A DNA stretch of 35,845 nucleotides, taken from JBOGFC01 sp050742155. Its GTDB lineage: Bacteria; Actinomycetota; Acidimicrobiia; Spongiisociales; JALYHC01. Location of the stretch: contig JBOGFC010000129.1 of NCBI GenBank assembly GCA_050742155.1, positions 1 to 35,845 on the forward strand. Reading direction: 5' to 3'. Below, in pieces: positions 29,210-35,419 of the stretch. The position numbers and the translations under genes were made by a program. Each line of letters starts with the position of its first letter. The first letter of the stretch is position 1. The notes beneath the pieces are model-generated. The model ran no database searches and was not told the origin of the DNA. It saw only the letters and a program-made list of their open reading frames with translations.

Positions 29210-29222
29210 GGGGCATCTCCTT

Positions 29223-29504
29223 TCAGTGATAGTCGACGATCTCGACAACCTCTGGACCCGAAGGGGTCCAGCGGAAGCAGATACGCCGTTGCTGGTTGAT
29301 CCGAATGCTGTGCTGGCCTTTCCGATCTCCGTGGAGCTTCTCCAGTCGATTCCCCGGCGGAACTCGAAGATCGGCCAGATCCTCCGCCGCGTCGAGGAGC
29401 AGCAGCTTCCGATACGCAGCCCTTTGGAGGTCGGGGCCAAAGAGCCGAGAGCGCTCGCGATTCCAAACCTGCTCTGTCTCCTTGTCGGCGAAGGACCGGA
29501 GCAC
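29223..29504 (-). CDS. higB: HigB/RelE-like mRNA interferase toxin
   Basis: A 93-residue RelE-superfamily toxin: MLRSFADKETEQVW at the start, RLEKLHGDRKGQHSIRINQQRRICFRW in the core (quoted for its LHGDRKG and INQQRRICFRW motifs) and VEIVDYH at the end. HigB toxins cut mRNA on the ribosome. The GTG at 29502-29504 is 6 nt after TATGCT, suggesting a leaderless start. It is followed by higA. Confidence 0.9.
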   Translation of the reverse strand: MLRSFADKETEQVWNRERSRLFGPDLQRAAYRKLLLLDAAEDLADLRVPPGNRLEKLHGDRKGQHSIRINQQRRICFRWTPSGPEVVEIVDYH

Positions 29505-29510
29505 TCAGCA

Positions 29511-29547
29511 AGCATAACGCATCACGTCAATGACGAAAGGCGTTATG
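29511..29547 (-). promoter_or_regulatory. higBA promoter and operator
   Basis: TATGCT (minus, 29511-29516) is the probable -10. CATAACGC (29513-29520) and GCGTTATG (29540-29547) are perfect 8-bp inverted arms, one overlapping the -10 box, as expected for HigA autorepression. Confidence 0.65.
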
Positions 29548-29673
29548 TCGAGCATCGGTCCACTCACCGATACCGGCTCGGCCGGAGGCGCCAACCCAAG
29601 TCCGTCAAGTCTGTGAAGTCTCTACGCGCGATGGAATCGAGTTCATGGGGGGTGCTCGGTTCTGCCCTCGCGG

Positions 29674-29955
29674 TCAAGCGACGTCGATGAACCTGCGAAT
29701 GGCCTCGCGGATGATCTCGCTGGTAGTGGTCTGGTCGGCTTTGGCTCGCGCCTCGATCGCTGCCCGAAGCTCGGGGTCGATCCGAACCGGCACGACGTCT
29801 GCTGGTCCTGATCCCATCGGGGGTCGACCACGGCGCCGGGTCTTGAGGGTCTCGACGTCGTAGTCGGCCTCTTCCACCCCGGCGGCGAGGGCATCGAGGT
29901 CTTCGTCGGTCAGGGTGCGGCCGCTTCGGGTGCGCCGGGTGTTCGATTCAGTCAT
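29674..29955 (-). CDS. Ribbon-helix-helix antitoxin (module 3)
   Basis: A 93-residue protein: an acidic N-terminal region (LTDEDLDALAAGVEEADYD), a basic RRRGRPPMG linker and a C-terminal ribbon-helix-helix, VVPVRIDPELRAAIEARA followed by TSEIIREAIRRFIDV. This is the reverse of the usual CopG order, with the DNA-binding domain last. The ATG overlaps the stop of the upstream toxin-like gene (ATGA), so the pair is coupled. The antitoxin role is by context. Confidence 0.85.
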   Translation of the reverse strand: MTESNTRRTRSGRTLTDEDLDALAAGVEEADYDVETLKTRRRGRPPMGSGPADVVPVRIDPELRAAIEARAKADQTTTSEIIREAIRRFIDVA

Positions 29956-30212
29956 GGCGTTTCCTCCCCGGATGGTGGGAGCAGGTGGTAGAAGGCAGGG
30001 CGCAGGGGCATGGCGTGGATTGCGAGCGCGACGTTGTCGGCGAGTTCGAGCCAGATGATCTCCAGCACGTTCCCGGCACGATCGGGTCCGATGGCGAGGA
30101 CCTTGGGCGGGTCGGCATCGGGCTCGAGGTCGATGACGGTGAAGACATGGTCCAGGGCATGGAGGATGGCGGCTTCGTCGATACCGTGCTTGTGGGCTGA
30201 CCGATGAAACAC
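29952..30212 (-). CDS. Toxin-like protein, shared family (module 3)
   Basis: An 86-residue protein homologous to the module 1 toxin: SAHKHGIDEAAILHAL, then VLAIGPDRAGNVLEIIWLE and LAIHAMPLRPAFYHLL. The common blocks (SAxKH, IxHA, IGPDxAGN, HAMxxRP) are in the same order and at similar spacing. It is paired with a ribbon-helix-helix antitoxin rather than the HTH protein used in module 1. The GTG at 30210-30212 lies 8 nt after TACGAT. Molecular activity is unknown. Confidence 0.8.
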   Translation of the reverse strand: MFHRSAHKHGIDEAAILHALDHVFTVIDLEPDADPPKVLAIGPDRAGNVLEIIWLELADNVALAIHAMPLRPAFYHLLPPSGEETP

Positions 30213-30220
30213 ATCTCAAT

Positions 30221-30231
30221 ATCGTAATACG
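30221..30231 (-). promoter_or_regulatory. Promoter and small palindrome of module 3
   Basis: TACGAT (minus, 30221-30226) is a probable -10 box, overlapping the 9-bp palindrome CGTAATACG (30223-30231). A ribbon-helix-helix dimer could bind here; that is inference. Confidence 0.45.
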
Positions 30232-30290
30232 CAATGTCAGGAGATGGAACCCCAGCACGCGCTCGATGACAAATGCGGCACCTCTGCCGT

Positions 30291-30440
30291 GTGATGGTTT
30301 CCGAAGGTCTTCACGTGCACACCGCTGACAAGGCCCTCGGGATCTACGCCCAGGCCACGACCGAAGGGCAGCCGAACGCCTGGGGGAACTGGTTCCTACC
30401 CCGCCAGAACCGCGATCAGGGTCGAGGTCGTGGTTTGTGA
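30291..30440 (+). pseudogene. Tyrosine integrase C-terminal remnant B
   Basis: A 49-codon open frame ending HTADKALGIYAQATTEG, NWFLPRQNRDQGRGRGL. It is homologous to remnant A but shorter between the Tyr block and the tail, and its first codons are not integrase-like. The Tyr of the active site is retained, the rest of the recombinase is missing. It ends 80 bp before the tRNA-Pro fragment, the normal position of an integrase gene relative to its attachment site. Confidence 0.7.
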
Positions 30441-30519
30441 CGCGCGATAGACGCGCGATGAAACCCCTTCCGCGCATCAGGGCCGTCCCCTCGAACGACC
30501 CTGACCTGGGGTTTCTGAG

Positions 30520-30561
30520 TCGGGACGGCGGGACTCGAACCCGCGACCTCAGCGTCCCGAA
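30520..30561 (-). tRNA. 3' half of tRNA-Pro(CGG), probable att site
   Basis: Minus-strand sequence gives the anticodon loop TTCGGGA (anticodon CGG), the anticodon-stem 3' strand CGCTG, variable loop AGGTC, a perfect T-arm (GCGGG-TTCGAGT-CCCGC, 30528-30544), the 3' acceptor strand CGTCCCG and discriminator A. The 5' half of the tRNA is absent; sequence before the anticodon loop does not complete the stem or a D-arm. Integrases commonly recombine in this part of a tRNA gene, so this is probably an attachment-site copy and not a functional tRNA. Confidence 0.75.
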
Positions 30562-30654
30562 AGGTGCCGGGCCGATTTTCGCCGTACTGATTTGGACGAA
30601 TTACCAGGTCAGAGCGTATGTGTGTACTCGCGTGGACCCCTCCGACTGTGGGCG

Positions 30655-30675
30655 AATGTTCGATAAATGTTCGAT
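30655..30675 (+). repeat. Direct repeat upstream of the excisionase-like genes
   Basis: AATGTTCGAT occurs at 30655-30664 and again at 30666-30675, an 11-bp period that puts both on the same DNA face. It is a candidate binding site for the excisionase-like proteins encoded downstream. Confidence 0.55.
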
Positions 30676-30729
30676 GAAAGTCGCGAAAAGTGACGCTATC
30701 GAGGTCACCCATCTGGCATCGTTCGGACT

Positions 30730-30735
30730 TACGAT
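30730..30735 (+). promoter_or_regulatory. -10 box upstream of the excisionase-like genes
   Basis: TACGAT ends 7 nt before an ATG at 30743 and 47 nt before the first excisionase-like gene. Confidence 0.45.
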
Positions 30736-30742
30736 GGCCTAG

Positions 30743-30790
30743 ATGGCTGTTTACCAACTCATTCCCTCTCGGAGTGACGCCAATGGCTGA
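30743..30790 (+). other. Possible 15-codon leader peptide
   Basis: ATG at 30743 opens a frame reading MAVYQLIPSRSDANG and stopping at 30788-30790, overlapping the start of the next gene in another frame. With the -10 box 7 nt upstream it would be translated without a leader and could couple to the next gene. It may equally be chance. Confidence 0.3.
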
Positions 30791-31040
30791 GAGTTCGATT
30801 GATCTCGCCGCAGCTCGTGAGCAGGCCCTCGAGGAGATCCGGAAGCAGTATCCCCCATTGCTCACCTCGGCGCACGTCGCCGAGCTGATGCAGTGCACCA
30901 TCGGCGAGGTACGCGACCAGGTCCATCGGGGCGACTTACCAGCTGTGCGATGGGGCCAGCAGTTCCGCTTCTTCCGAGAGGAAGTTCTGGCTGTCCTACT
31001 CAACCGGCCTGCCGGACCCGACGCCGAAGAAGCCGAGTGA
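30783..31040 (+). CDS. Excisionase-like winged-HTH protein 1
   Basis: An 85-residue protein whose centre, PPLLTSAHVAELMQCTIGEV, RDQVHRGDLPAVRWG and QFRFFREEVLAVL, fits the MerR-like excisionase/HTH_17 domain: HTH, wing, then a helix. Such proteins bend attachment-site DNA to drive excision or act as small regulators. The ATG at 30783 follows GGAG at 8-nt spacing. The next gene overlaps its stop (TGATG). The tRNA fragment 220 bp away supports a mobile-element role. Confidence 0.75.
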   Translation: MAESSIDLAAAREQALEEIRKQYPPLLTSAHVAELMQCTIGEVRDQVHRGDLPAVRWGQQFRFFREEVLAVLLNRPAGPDAEEAE

Positions 31041-31291
31041 TGACCGAGGAGAGTCCCGAGATCACCTACGAAAAGTGGTACCCCGACGTGCCACCCGTGG
31101 TGGACAGTCAACAGCTCGCCGAGCTGCTATCGGCCTCGGACCAGCTGATACGAACCTGGGCTCGAGAGGGAGTGATCCCGTCGCACCGCGCTCCCGGTGC
31201 CCGCAAGTTCAAATTCCAGCGCCATGAGATCTTCGAGTGGCTCGTTGACAACCGCTATCGGCCAGAGGACGACGACCAGGCCTCCACATAG
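31040..31291 (+). CDS. Excisionase-like winged-HTH protein 2
   Basis: An 83-residue protein of the same fold class: PPVVDSQQLAELLSASDQLI, RTWAREGVIPSHRAPGARKF, then FQRHEIFEWLVDN. It differs enough from the first to be an old duplicate or a separate acquisition. Its start shares one base with the upstream stop, so both are made together and might form a heterodimer. A role in excision or regulation is inferred from fold and location. Confidence 0.75.
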   Translation: MTEESPEITYEKWYPDVPPVVDSQQLAELLSASDQLIRTWAREGVIPSHRAPGARKFKFQRHEIFEWLVDNRYRPEDDDQAST

Positions 31292-31519
31292 ATCTCGATC
31301 GTCACTGACTGTGGTCGGTCCAGTATCCGCCACCCGCAACTAAATGAATCTTCTATGTCAACAGGAAACTTCTGCCTGGTGACGCTCTGTGGTTCGCTTG
31401 TCAAGGTGCGTGCGGTCCGGCGGACACGACAGGGATGAGCCACACGACGAGGTGGGCAGGCTTCTAAATCAGGTCACGCCGTGCCGCAAGAGTCGATGGT
31501 GAGCGGGGTGGGCCGACAG
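31292..31519. other. Gene-free interval before the IS110 element
   Basis: No convincing gene. Local AT-rich sequence around 31330-31370 differs from the GC-rich flanks. It may contain the remains of the element that carried the excisionase-like genes. Confidence 0.35.
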
Positions 31520-31590
31520 GTCATTCGCAGCACAGCCTCCCTGGGGAGGCGTGAGCCGGTTATCGGGTCAGACCCCACCCCAAGCTCCTC

Positions 31591-32643
31591 TTACTGGTCC
31601 TTGGACTGGGGTAGGTGCCGGTAGACCTCACGGGCCACATAGCGCTTGAGGGCCCGCACGATCTCCCCGGTGGTGCGTCCCTCCCCCCGCCGGCGGGCCA
31701 CATAGTCCTTGGTGCGGGCGTCCGAGGACATCCGGGAGATCACCACCCGGTAGAGGGCCGAGTTGGCCTGGCGATCCCCGCCCCGGTTGAGGCGGTGGCG
31801 GATGACCTTGCCCGAGGAGGCCGGGATCGGGGCCACCCCGCACAGGTGCGCCCAGGCGGCCTCCGAGCGCAGACGCTCGGGGTTGTCCCCGGCCGCCACC
31901 AAGAGGGTGGCAGCCCCTTGAACCCCCACCCCGTGGAGCTCGAGGAGCGAGGGCGCCACCTGGGAGACCAGCTCCTGCAGCCGGCGGCGGGTGTCTCGGA
32001 TCTCTCGGTCGAGGGCCGTGATGCGCCGGGCCAGGTTCCGGAGCGTCAGCAACGTCACGTGGGCCACCGGATCCGGGCCCTGGCGAGGTCGCAGGGCGGC
32101 CATCTCGGCCACCATGCCCCGCTGATAGCGGCCCAAGAAGCGCTCCCGGATCTCCTCCGGGGCGGTGAAGACCAGGTGGCGGATCTGGTTGAGGGTCTGG
32201 ATCCGCTGGTCCCGGGCGGAGCGGCGAGCCACCATGAGGACCCGCATCTGCTCGACCGGGCCGCTTCTCAGCTTGGGCTTCCCCAAAGCGGAACCCGACA
32301 GAGCGGCCCGGGCAGCGGCCACGGCGTCGGTGGGATCGGACTTGCCCTTGCGGTGCCGGAGCTGGCGGTTGGGCCGATCCACCTCCACCACCTCGACGCC
32401 TTGGTGGTAGAGGAAGCGGGCCAGACCTGCGCCATAGGATCCGGTGCCCTCCACTCCCACCCGACCGACTTGCCCGAAGCCCTCGAGCCAGCCGAGGAGC
32501 GCTCGGTAGCCGGCCTCCGATGCCTCGAAGGACTCCACGCCGAGCAGGCCTCCGATGTGATCGAGGGCCGCCGTCACGTGGACGTCCAGGTGGGTGTCCA
32601 CCCCGCCGGTGACCCCGGAGGCATCTACGATGGTCATCGCCAT
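31591..32643 (-). CDS. IS110-family transposase (DEDD, RNA-guided recombinase type)
   Basis: A 350-residue transposase. The RuvC-like DEDD residues are visible in GGVDTHLDVHV, VGVEGTGSYGAGL and KSDPTDAVAAA. The C-terminal Tnp_20 domain includes LLELHGVGVQGAATLL and LCGVAPIPASSGKVI, where a Ser in PASSGK is the likely nucleophile. A coiled helical linker lies between. Related IS110 recombinases use a bridge RNA to choose target and donor. ATG 32641-32643 follows GAAAGGG; an ATG two codons later has better spacing. The frame appears intact, so the element may still be active. Confidence 0.92.
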   Translation of the reverse strand: MAMTIVDASGVTGGVDTHLDVHVTAALDHIGGLLGVESFEASEAGYRALLGWLEGFGQVGRVGVEGTGSYGAGLARFLYHQGVEVVEVDRPNRQLRHRKGKSDPTDAVAAARAALSGSALGKPKLRSGPVEQMRVLMVARRSARDQRIQTLNQIRHLVFTAPEEIRERFLGRYQRGMVAEMAALRPRQGPDPVAHVTLLTLRNLARRITALDREIRDTRRRLQELVSQVAPSLLELHGVGVQGAATLLVAAGDNPERLRSEAAWAHLCGVAPIPASSGKVIRHRLNRGGDRQANSALYRVVISRMSSDARTKDYVARRRGEGRTTGEIVRALKRYVAREVYRHLPQSKDQ

Positions 32644-32791
32644 CCCTTTCTCTCGCCTATGGGTGCAAAGGGGTGGCACGCACCACCGGGACGGCGGACG
32701 CCGACACGGTCGGAGCTGTTGCCACAGCCCGACTGGCGTTGCACCGCCCGACCGGTGAGTGCCGGGCCGGACCCCGGGAACTAGCTGGCGC
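32644..32791 (-). ncRNA. Candidate bridge RNA of the IS110 element
   Basis: The 148-nt noncoding strip between the direct repeat and the transposase start can fold into successive stem-loops on the minus strand: GGCG/CGCC with a 6-nt loop (32735-32748); a 9-bp stem with an internal bulge, GTCGG-CTGT/ACAG-CCGAC (32709-32733); and GGTGG/CCACC nearer the transposase. Size, strand and position match known IS110 bridge RNAs. The guide loops have not been assigned. Confidence 0.5.
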
Positions 32792-32829
32792 GTCATTCGC
32801 AGGACAGCCCAGATGGGCGTCAGCCGGTT

Positions 32830-33086
32830 CGAGAGCCAGGCCAGCTCCCGGGACCCGAGCCCGAGACCCTAAACGCTTCCTCGCCACCGGCGGTGGCAAT
32901 CGCGCTCAGGACCTGGCCCCAGTATCTCTCCCTGCCGGATCTGCTCGCACAGCCGACCGGTGTCGTGGTGTTGTTCTGTGCGCCCAGAGCGTGGCCATCA
33001 TGAGTGCCGGGAGCGAGGATGACTCATGACAGAATGAGACGAAAGAGAGCGCCGGACCGGCCTGGCGCAGTAAACCGGGAGTGATG
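32830..33086. other. Gene-free interval between the IS110 element and the reductase gene
   Basis: No credible gene is seen. A GC-rich inverted repeat lies near 33050-33068 (GCGCC/GGCGC arms), just before the next gene's ribosome-binding site. Confidence 0.35.
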
Positions 33087-33668
33087 ATGCGCAAGTTGAT
33101 CGTGAGCAATCTGATCTCACTGGACGGCTACGCGTCCGGCCCCGGCGGCGACGTGATGGCGCTGCCGTTCGACACCACGTTCAGCGACTACAACCTTGAG
33201 CTCATGCAGGCCGCAGACACCCTGGTGTCCGGCGCCACGACCTACCGCGGGTTCCTCAGCTATTGGCCTCCAATCGCCGACGACCCGGCCCAGCCCGAAG
33301 TCGAGAGGGCCATCTCGCGCCGGCACCGCGAGCTCGAGCACCTGGTGGTCTCCAACAGTCTGACCGCCGAGGAGACCGGCCCGTGGCGGGATAAGACCAG
33401 GATCGTGCGCAGGGACGAGGCACGGGAAGCGATCGCTCAGGCCAAAGAGGGCGAGGGCGGCACGCTATTGGTTTTCGGCAGCATGACCACCTGGAACGAC
33501 CTGCTCGCCGCAGGCCTCGTCGACGAGCTGCACATGATGGTCGGCGCGGGCGTCCTGATCGATGGCGTCCCGGCCTTCTCGGTCCGGCCGCCCGGCCCGA
33601 TGCTGCTGACCGGCGCACGGCAGCTCGGCGACTCCAACATCGCGTTGCTGTTGTACTCGCTGAGGTGA
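33087..33668 (+). CDS. Dihydrofolate reductase/RibD C-terminal-like protein
   Basis: A 193-residue protein of the RibD-C/DHFR fold. The N-terminus MRKLIVSNLISLDGYASGPGG is typical, followed by DTLVSGATTYRGFLSYWP, EHLVVSNSL, GGTLLVFGSMTTWNDLLAAG and LVDELHMMVGAGVLIDGVPAF. It probably binds NADPH, but members of this group are mostly uncharacterised and are often neither DHFR nor RibD. Of three nearby starts (GTG 33081, ATG 33084, ATG 33087), the last has GGGAG at the best distance. It stands alone between a transposon and an unrelated gene. Confidence 0.85.
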   Translation: MRKLIVSNLISLDGYASGPGGDVMALPFDTTFSDYNLELMQAADTLVSGATTYRGFLSYWPPIADDPAQPEVERAISRRHRELEHLVVSNSLTAEETGPWRDKTRIVRRDEAREAIAQAKEGEGGTLLVFGSMTTWNDLLAAGLVDELHMMVGAGVLIDGVPAFSVRPPGPMLLTGARQLGDSNIALLLYSLR

Positions 33669-33884
33669 GGACTGCCGCGACGGTGATCGAAGTTTCATGA
33701 CCGCATTATCACGATCGAGCAGTAGCCAGGAGTCCCCTGTCACCCACGTCGTAACGAGGGTCGGGTGAGTTGTTGGCTTCAGCCTGAGCGAGCACGCAGA
33801 TCCAATTCTGGACGGATAACGAGCATTCGCTGAAGTGCGCGAGAACGGCATTCCTGAGTCGGCGCGATGCGCGAAGATCGTGCC
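33669..33884. other. Short interval without a confident gene
   Basis: A minus-strand frame (33709-34005) contains RLRNAVLAHFSECSLSVQNW, but it overlaps the next gene and has no recognisable domain. It is treated as a chance frame or a remnant. Confidence 0.3.
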
Positions 33885-34751
33885 ATGCAGCGACCCGATC
33901 TGCCAGCGGCCAGAGACTTCGTGTGGCGGCACGCCCGTCTGCTCGACCGGCATCGGTTCTCCTACCTCTTCCTCGGCGGCGATCCCGAGCCGGTCGTCTC
34001 CGCACTCGGGGCGTACCAGAACCCCGACGGCGGGTTCGGGCACGCGCTCGAGCCCGACCTGCGCGGCCCAGCGAGCCAGCCGGTGCCGGCGGAGCACGCC
34101 CTCCATATCCTCGACGAGGTCGAGCGCTTCGATCCTGAGGTCATCTCTCGCACCTGCGACTGGCTCGACGCGGTGGCGACGTCCGAAGGGGGCGTCCCCT
34201 TCGTGCTCGCCTCCGTGGCCGATGGTCCGCACGCCCCCTGGTGGGTGCCGATCGGCGAGGCGTCCCTCAACCCGACGGCGGGGATCGTGGGGCTGCTCCT
34301 CAAGAACGGTGTTGACCACCCCTGGGTGGCTCGGGGGAGCGAGTACTGCTTCGCGGCCCTCCCCTCCCGCCGGGCGAGCCTCAGCCCGGACGACGCCATC
34401 TCGGTCCTGACGTTCCTTCAACACGCCTCCGACCGCGCGGCGGCCGAGGCTGAGTTCGATCTCCTCGGCGAACGCATTCTCGGCGAGCTCGTCGCCCTGG
34501 ATCCGGACGCGTCGGGCTATGTGAAGGTCCCGCCGGACTTCGCCCCCGAGCCCACTCGGCTCGCCCGGCGGCTTTTCGATCACCCGACCATTGAGCGGCA
34601 CCTCGACGCCCTGGCGGAGGCCCAACAGCCCGACGGTGGCTGGCGGATCAGCTGGGAACCGCCGAGTGAGACGGCCGCGTGGGAGTGGCGGGCCTTCATG
34701 ACCGTCAAGTGGCTCACCGTGCTGCGCGCGTACGGGCGCCTCCCGCGGTAG
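33885..34751 (+). CDS. Terpenoid-cyclase/prenyltransferase-fold protein
   Basis: A 288-residue, mostly helical protein with two QW-type motifs of alpha/alpha-toroid proteins: YQNPDGGFGHALEPD near residue 50 and AQQPDGGWRISWEP near residue 250, plus repeated helices of about 45 residues between them. Full squalene cyclases are twice this length and have a DxDD motif, which is not seen, so enzymatic cyclisation is unlikely to be its job. The ATG at 33885 (MQRPDLPAARDF) is preferred to an upstream in-frame start at 33867. It has no obvious operon partner. Confidence 0.75.
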   Translation: MQRPDLPAARDFVWRHARLLDRHRFSYLFLGGDPEPVVSALGAYQNPDGGFGHALEPDLRGPASQPVPAEHALHILDEVERFDPEVISRTCDWLDAVATSEGGVPFVLASVADGPHAPWWVPIGEASLNPTAGIVGLLLKNGVDHPWVARGSEYCFAALPSRRASLSPDDAISVLTFLQHASDRAAAEAEFDLLGERILGELVALDPDASGYVKVPPDFAPEPTRLARRLFDHPTIERHLDALAEAQQPDGGWRISWEPPSETAAWEWRAFMTVKWLTVLRAYGRLPR

Positions 34752-34967
34752 TCGAGCAGCAGGGCGTTCGGCGCACCAGAACGCGCGCCCGAACCGTTCA
34801 GTTCTCGCCCCTCAAATAGGCGCCCATATCGCACCTCCAGAGCGCTTGCTGTTCGACGATCACTCCGTGTGAACAAGTGATCCCTGCTTGAGGGACCCTG
34901 TTCGCCTTCTTCATCGAGCTGCTGGGCTACGGTCTGCAGGTCGGAAGGTTGTGGCACACTGATGTCG
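34752..34967. other. Short intergenic region before the last toxin-antitoxin pair
   Basis: No gene is seen. A CACACT box (34955-34960) ends 7 nt before the antitoxin ATG at 34968 and may be its -10. Confidence 0.35.
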
Positions 34968-35168
34968 ATGAGTCGAGTCGAAAATGTCGAAAAGGCTGTT
35001 CAGGGTTTGAGTCCAGAGGAGCTGGCCGAGTTTCGTGACTGGTTCGCTGACTATGACTGGGCGGTGTGGGATCAGCAGCTGGAGCGAGACGTGAAGGCCG
35101 GCAAGCTTGAGGCCCTGGCTGATGAGGCACTCGAAGAGCACGCCTCAGGTGATACCGAGCCTCTTTGA
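34968..35168 (+). CDS. Antitoxin-like protein of a RelE/ParE-type module
   Basis: A 66-residue acidic helical protein: VEKAVQGLSPEELAEFRDWF, then WDQQLERDVKAGKLEALAD and EALEEHASGDTEPL. The pattern ELxEFRxWFxxxDxxxWDxQxExDxxxGKL is widespread in small proteins encoded directly before RelE/ParE-like toxins. It has no evident DNA-binding domain. ATG 34968 is preferred over ATG 34962 because of the CACACT box 7 nt upstream. The toxin gene starts within its stop codon. Confidence 0.85.
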   Translation: MSRVENVEKAVQGLSPEELAEFRDWFADYDWAVWDQQLERDVKAGKLEALADEALEEHASGDTEPL

Positions 35169-35419
35169 GGCATCATGCGACCTCCCGCTTCTGGGAGTGT
35201 TACCGGTCGCTACCCGAGCAGGTCCGCCGTCAGGCTGATGCGGCCTTCGAACGCTTGAAGGCGGATCCCCGACATCCTTCGCTCCATTTCAAGAAGGTGG
35301 GCCGCTTCTGGTCAGCCAGGGTGGGCCTTCGTTATCGGGCGCTGGGGGTGGAGGCAGACGACGGGCTGGTGTGGTTCTGGATCGGCACCCACGCCGACTA
35401 CGACAACATCGTGGGGTGA
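35165..35419 (+). CDS. RelE/ParE-type toxin
   Basis: An 84-residue protein: FWECYRSLPEQVRRQADAAF, FERLKADPRHPSLHFKKVG, FWSARVGLRYRALGVE and VWFWIGTHADYDNIV. The strand-helix arrangement and the RVGLRYRALG and WIGTHADYD motifs fit the RelE/ParE superfamily. TTG at 35165 overlaps the antitoxin stop as TTGA, implying translational coupling; no better start exists before the domain. Whether it cuts mRNA or poisons gyrase cannot be told from sequence. Confidence 0.85.
   Translation: MRHHATSRFWECYRSLPEQVRRQADAAFERLKADPRHPSLHFKKVGRFWSARVGLRYRALGVEADDGLVWFWIGTHADYDNIVG

Larger units (their letters stand above)
31520..32829 (-). mobile_element. IS110-family insertion sequence with flanking direct repeats
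   Basis: An IS110-type transposase (minus strand) with noncoding DNA on each side, bounded by imperfect direct repeats at 31520-31561 and 32792-32829. Both copies share GTCATTCGCAG, ACAGCC and GCGT(G/C)AGCCGGTT around a short variable middle. IS110 elements have no terminal inverted repeats and use a structured RNA from the 5' noncoding end. Exact ends cannot be fixed without an empty site; the repeats may belong to the target rather than the element. Confidence 0.7.

Noticed and set aside
30520..30600. Complete tRNA gene
   Set aside because: Only the part from the anticodon loop to the discriminator can be folded; no D-arm or 5' acceptor strand is found.
30437..30742. Plus-strand protein containing SRDGGTRTRDLSVP
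   Set aside because: This peptide is the well-known false translation of the antisense strand of a tRNA T-arm; the DNA is the tRNA-Pro fragment.
31615..32784. 389-codon plus-strand frame across the IS110 element
   Set aside because: It is antisense to the transposase, which carries clear DEDD and Tnp_20 motifs.
33465..34625. 386-codon minus-strand frame opposite the terpenoid-cyclase-fold gene
   Set aside because: Arg/Gly-rich, no motifs, and antisense to two well-supported plus-strand genes.
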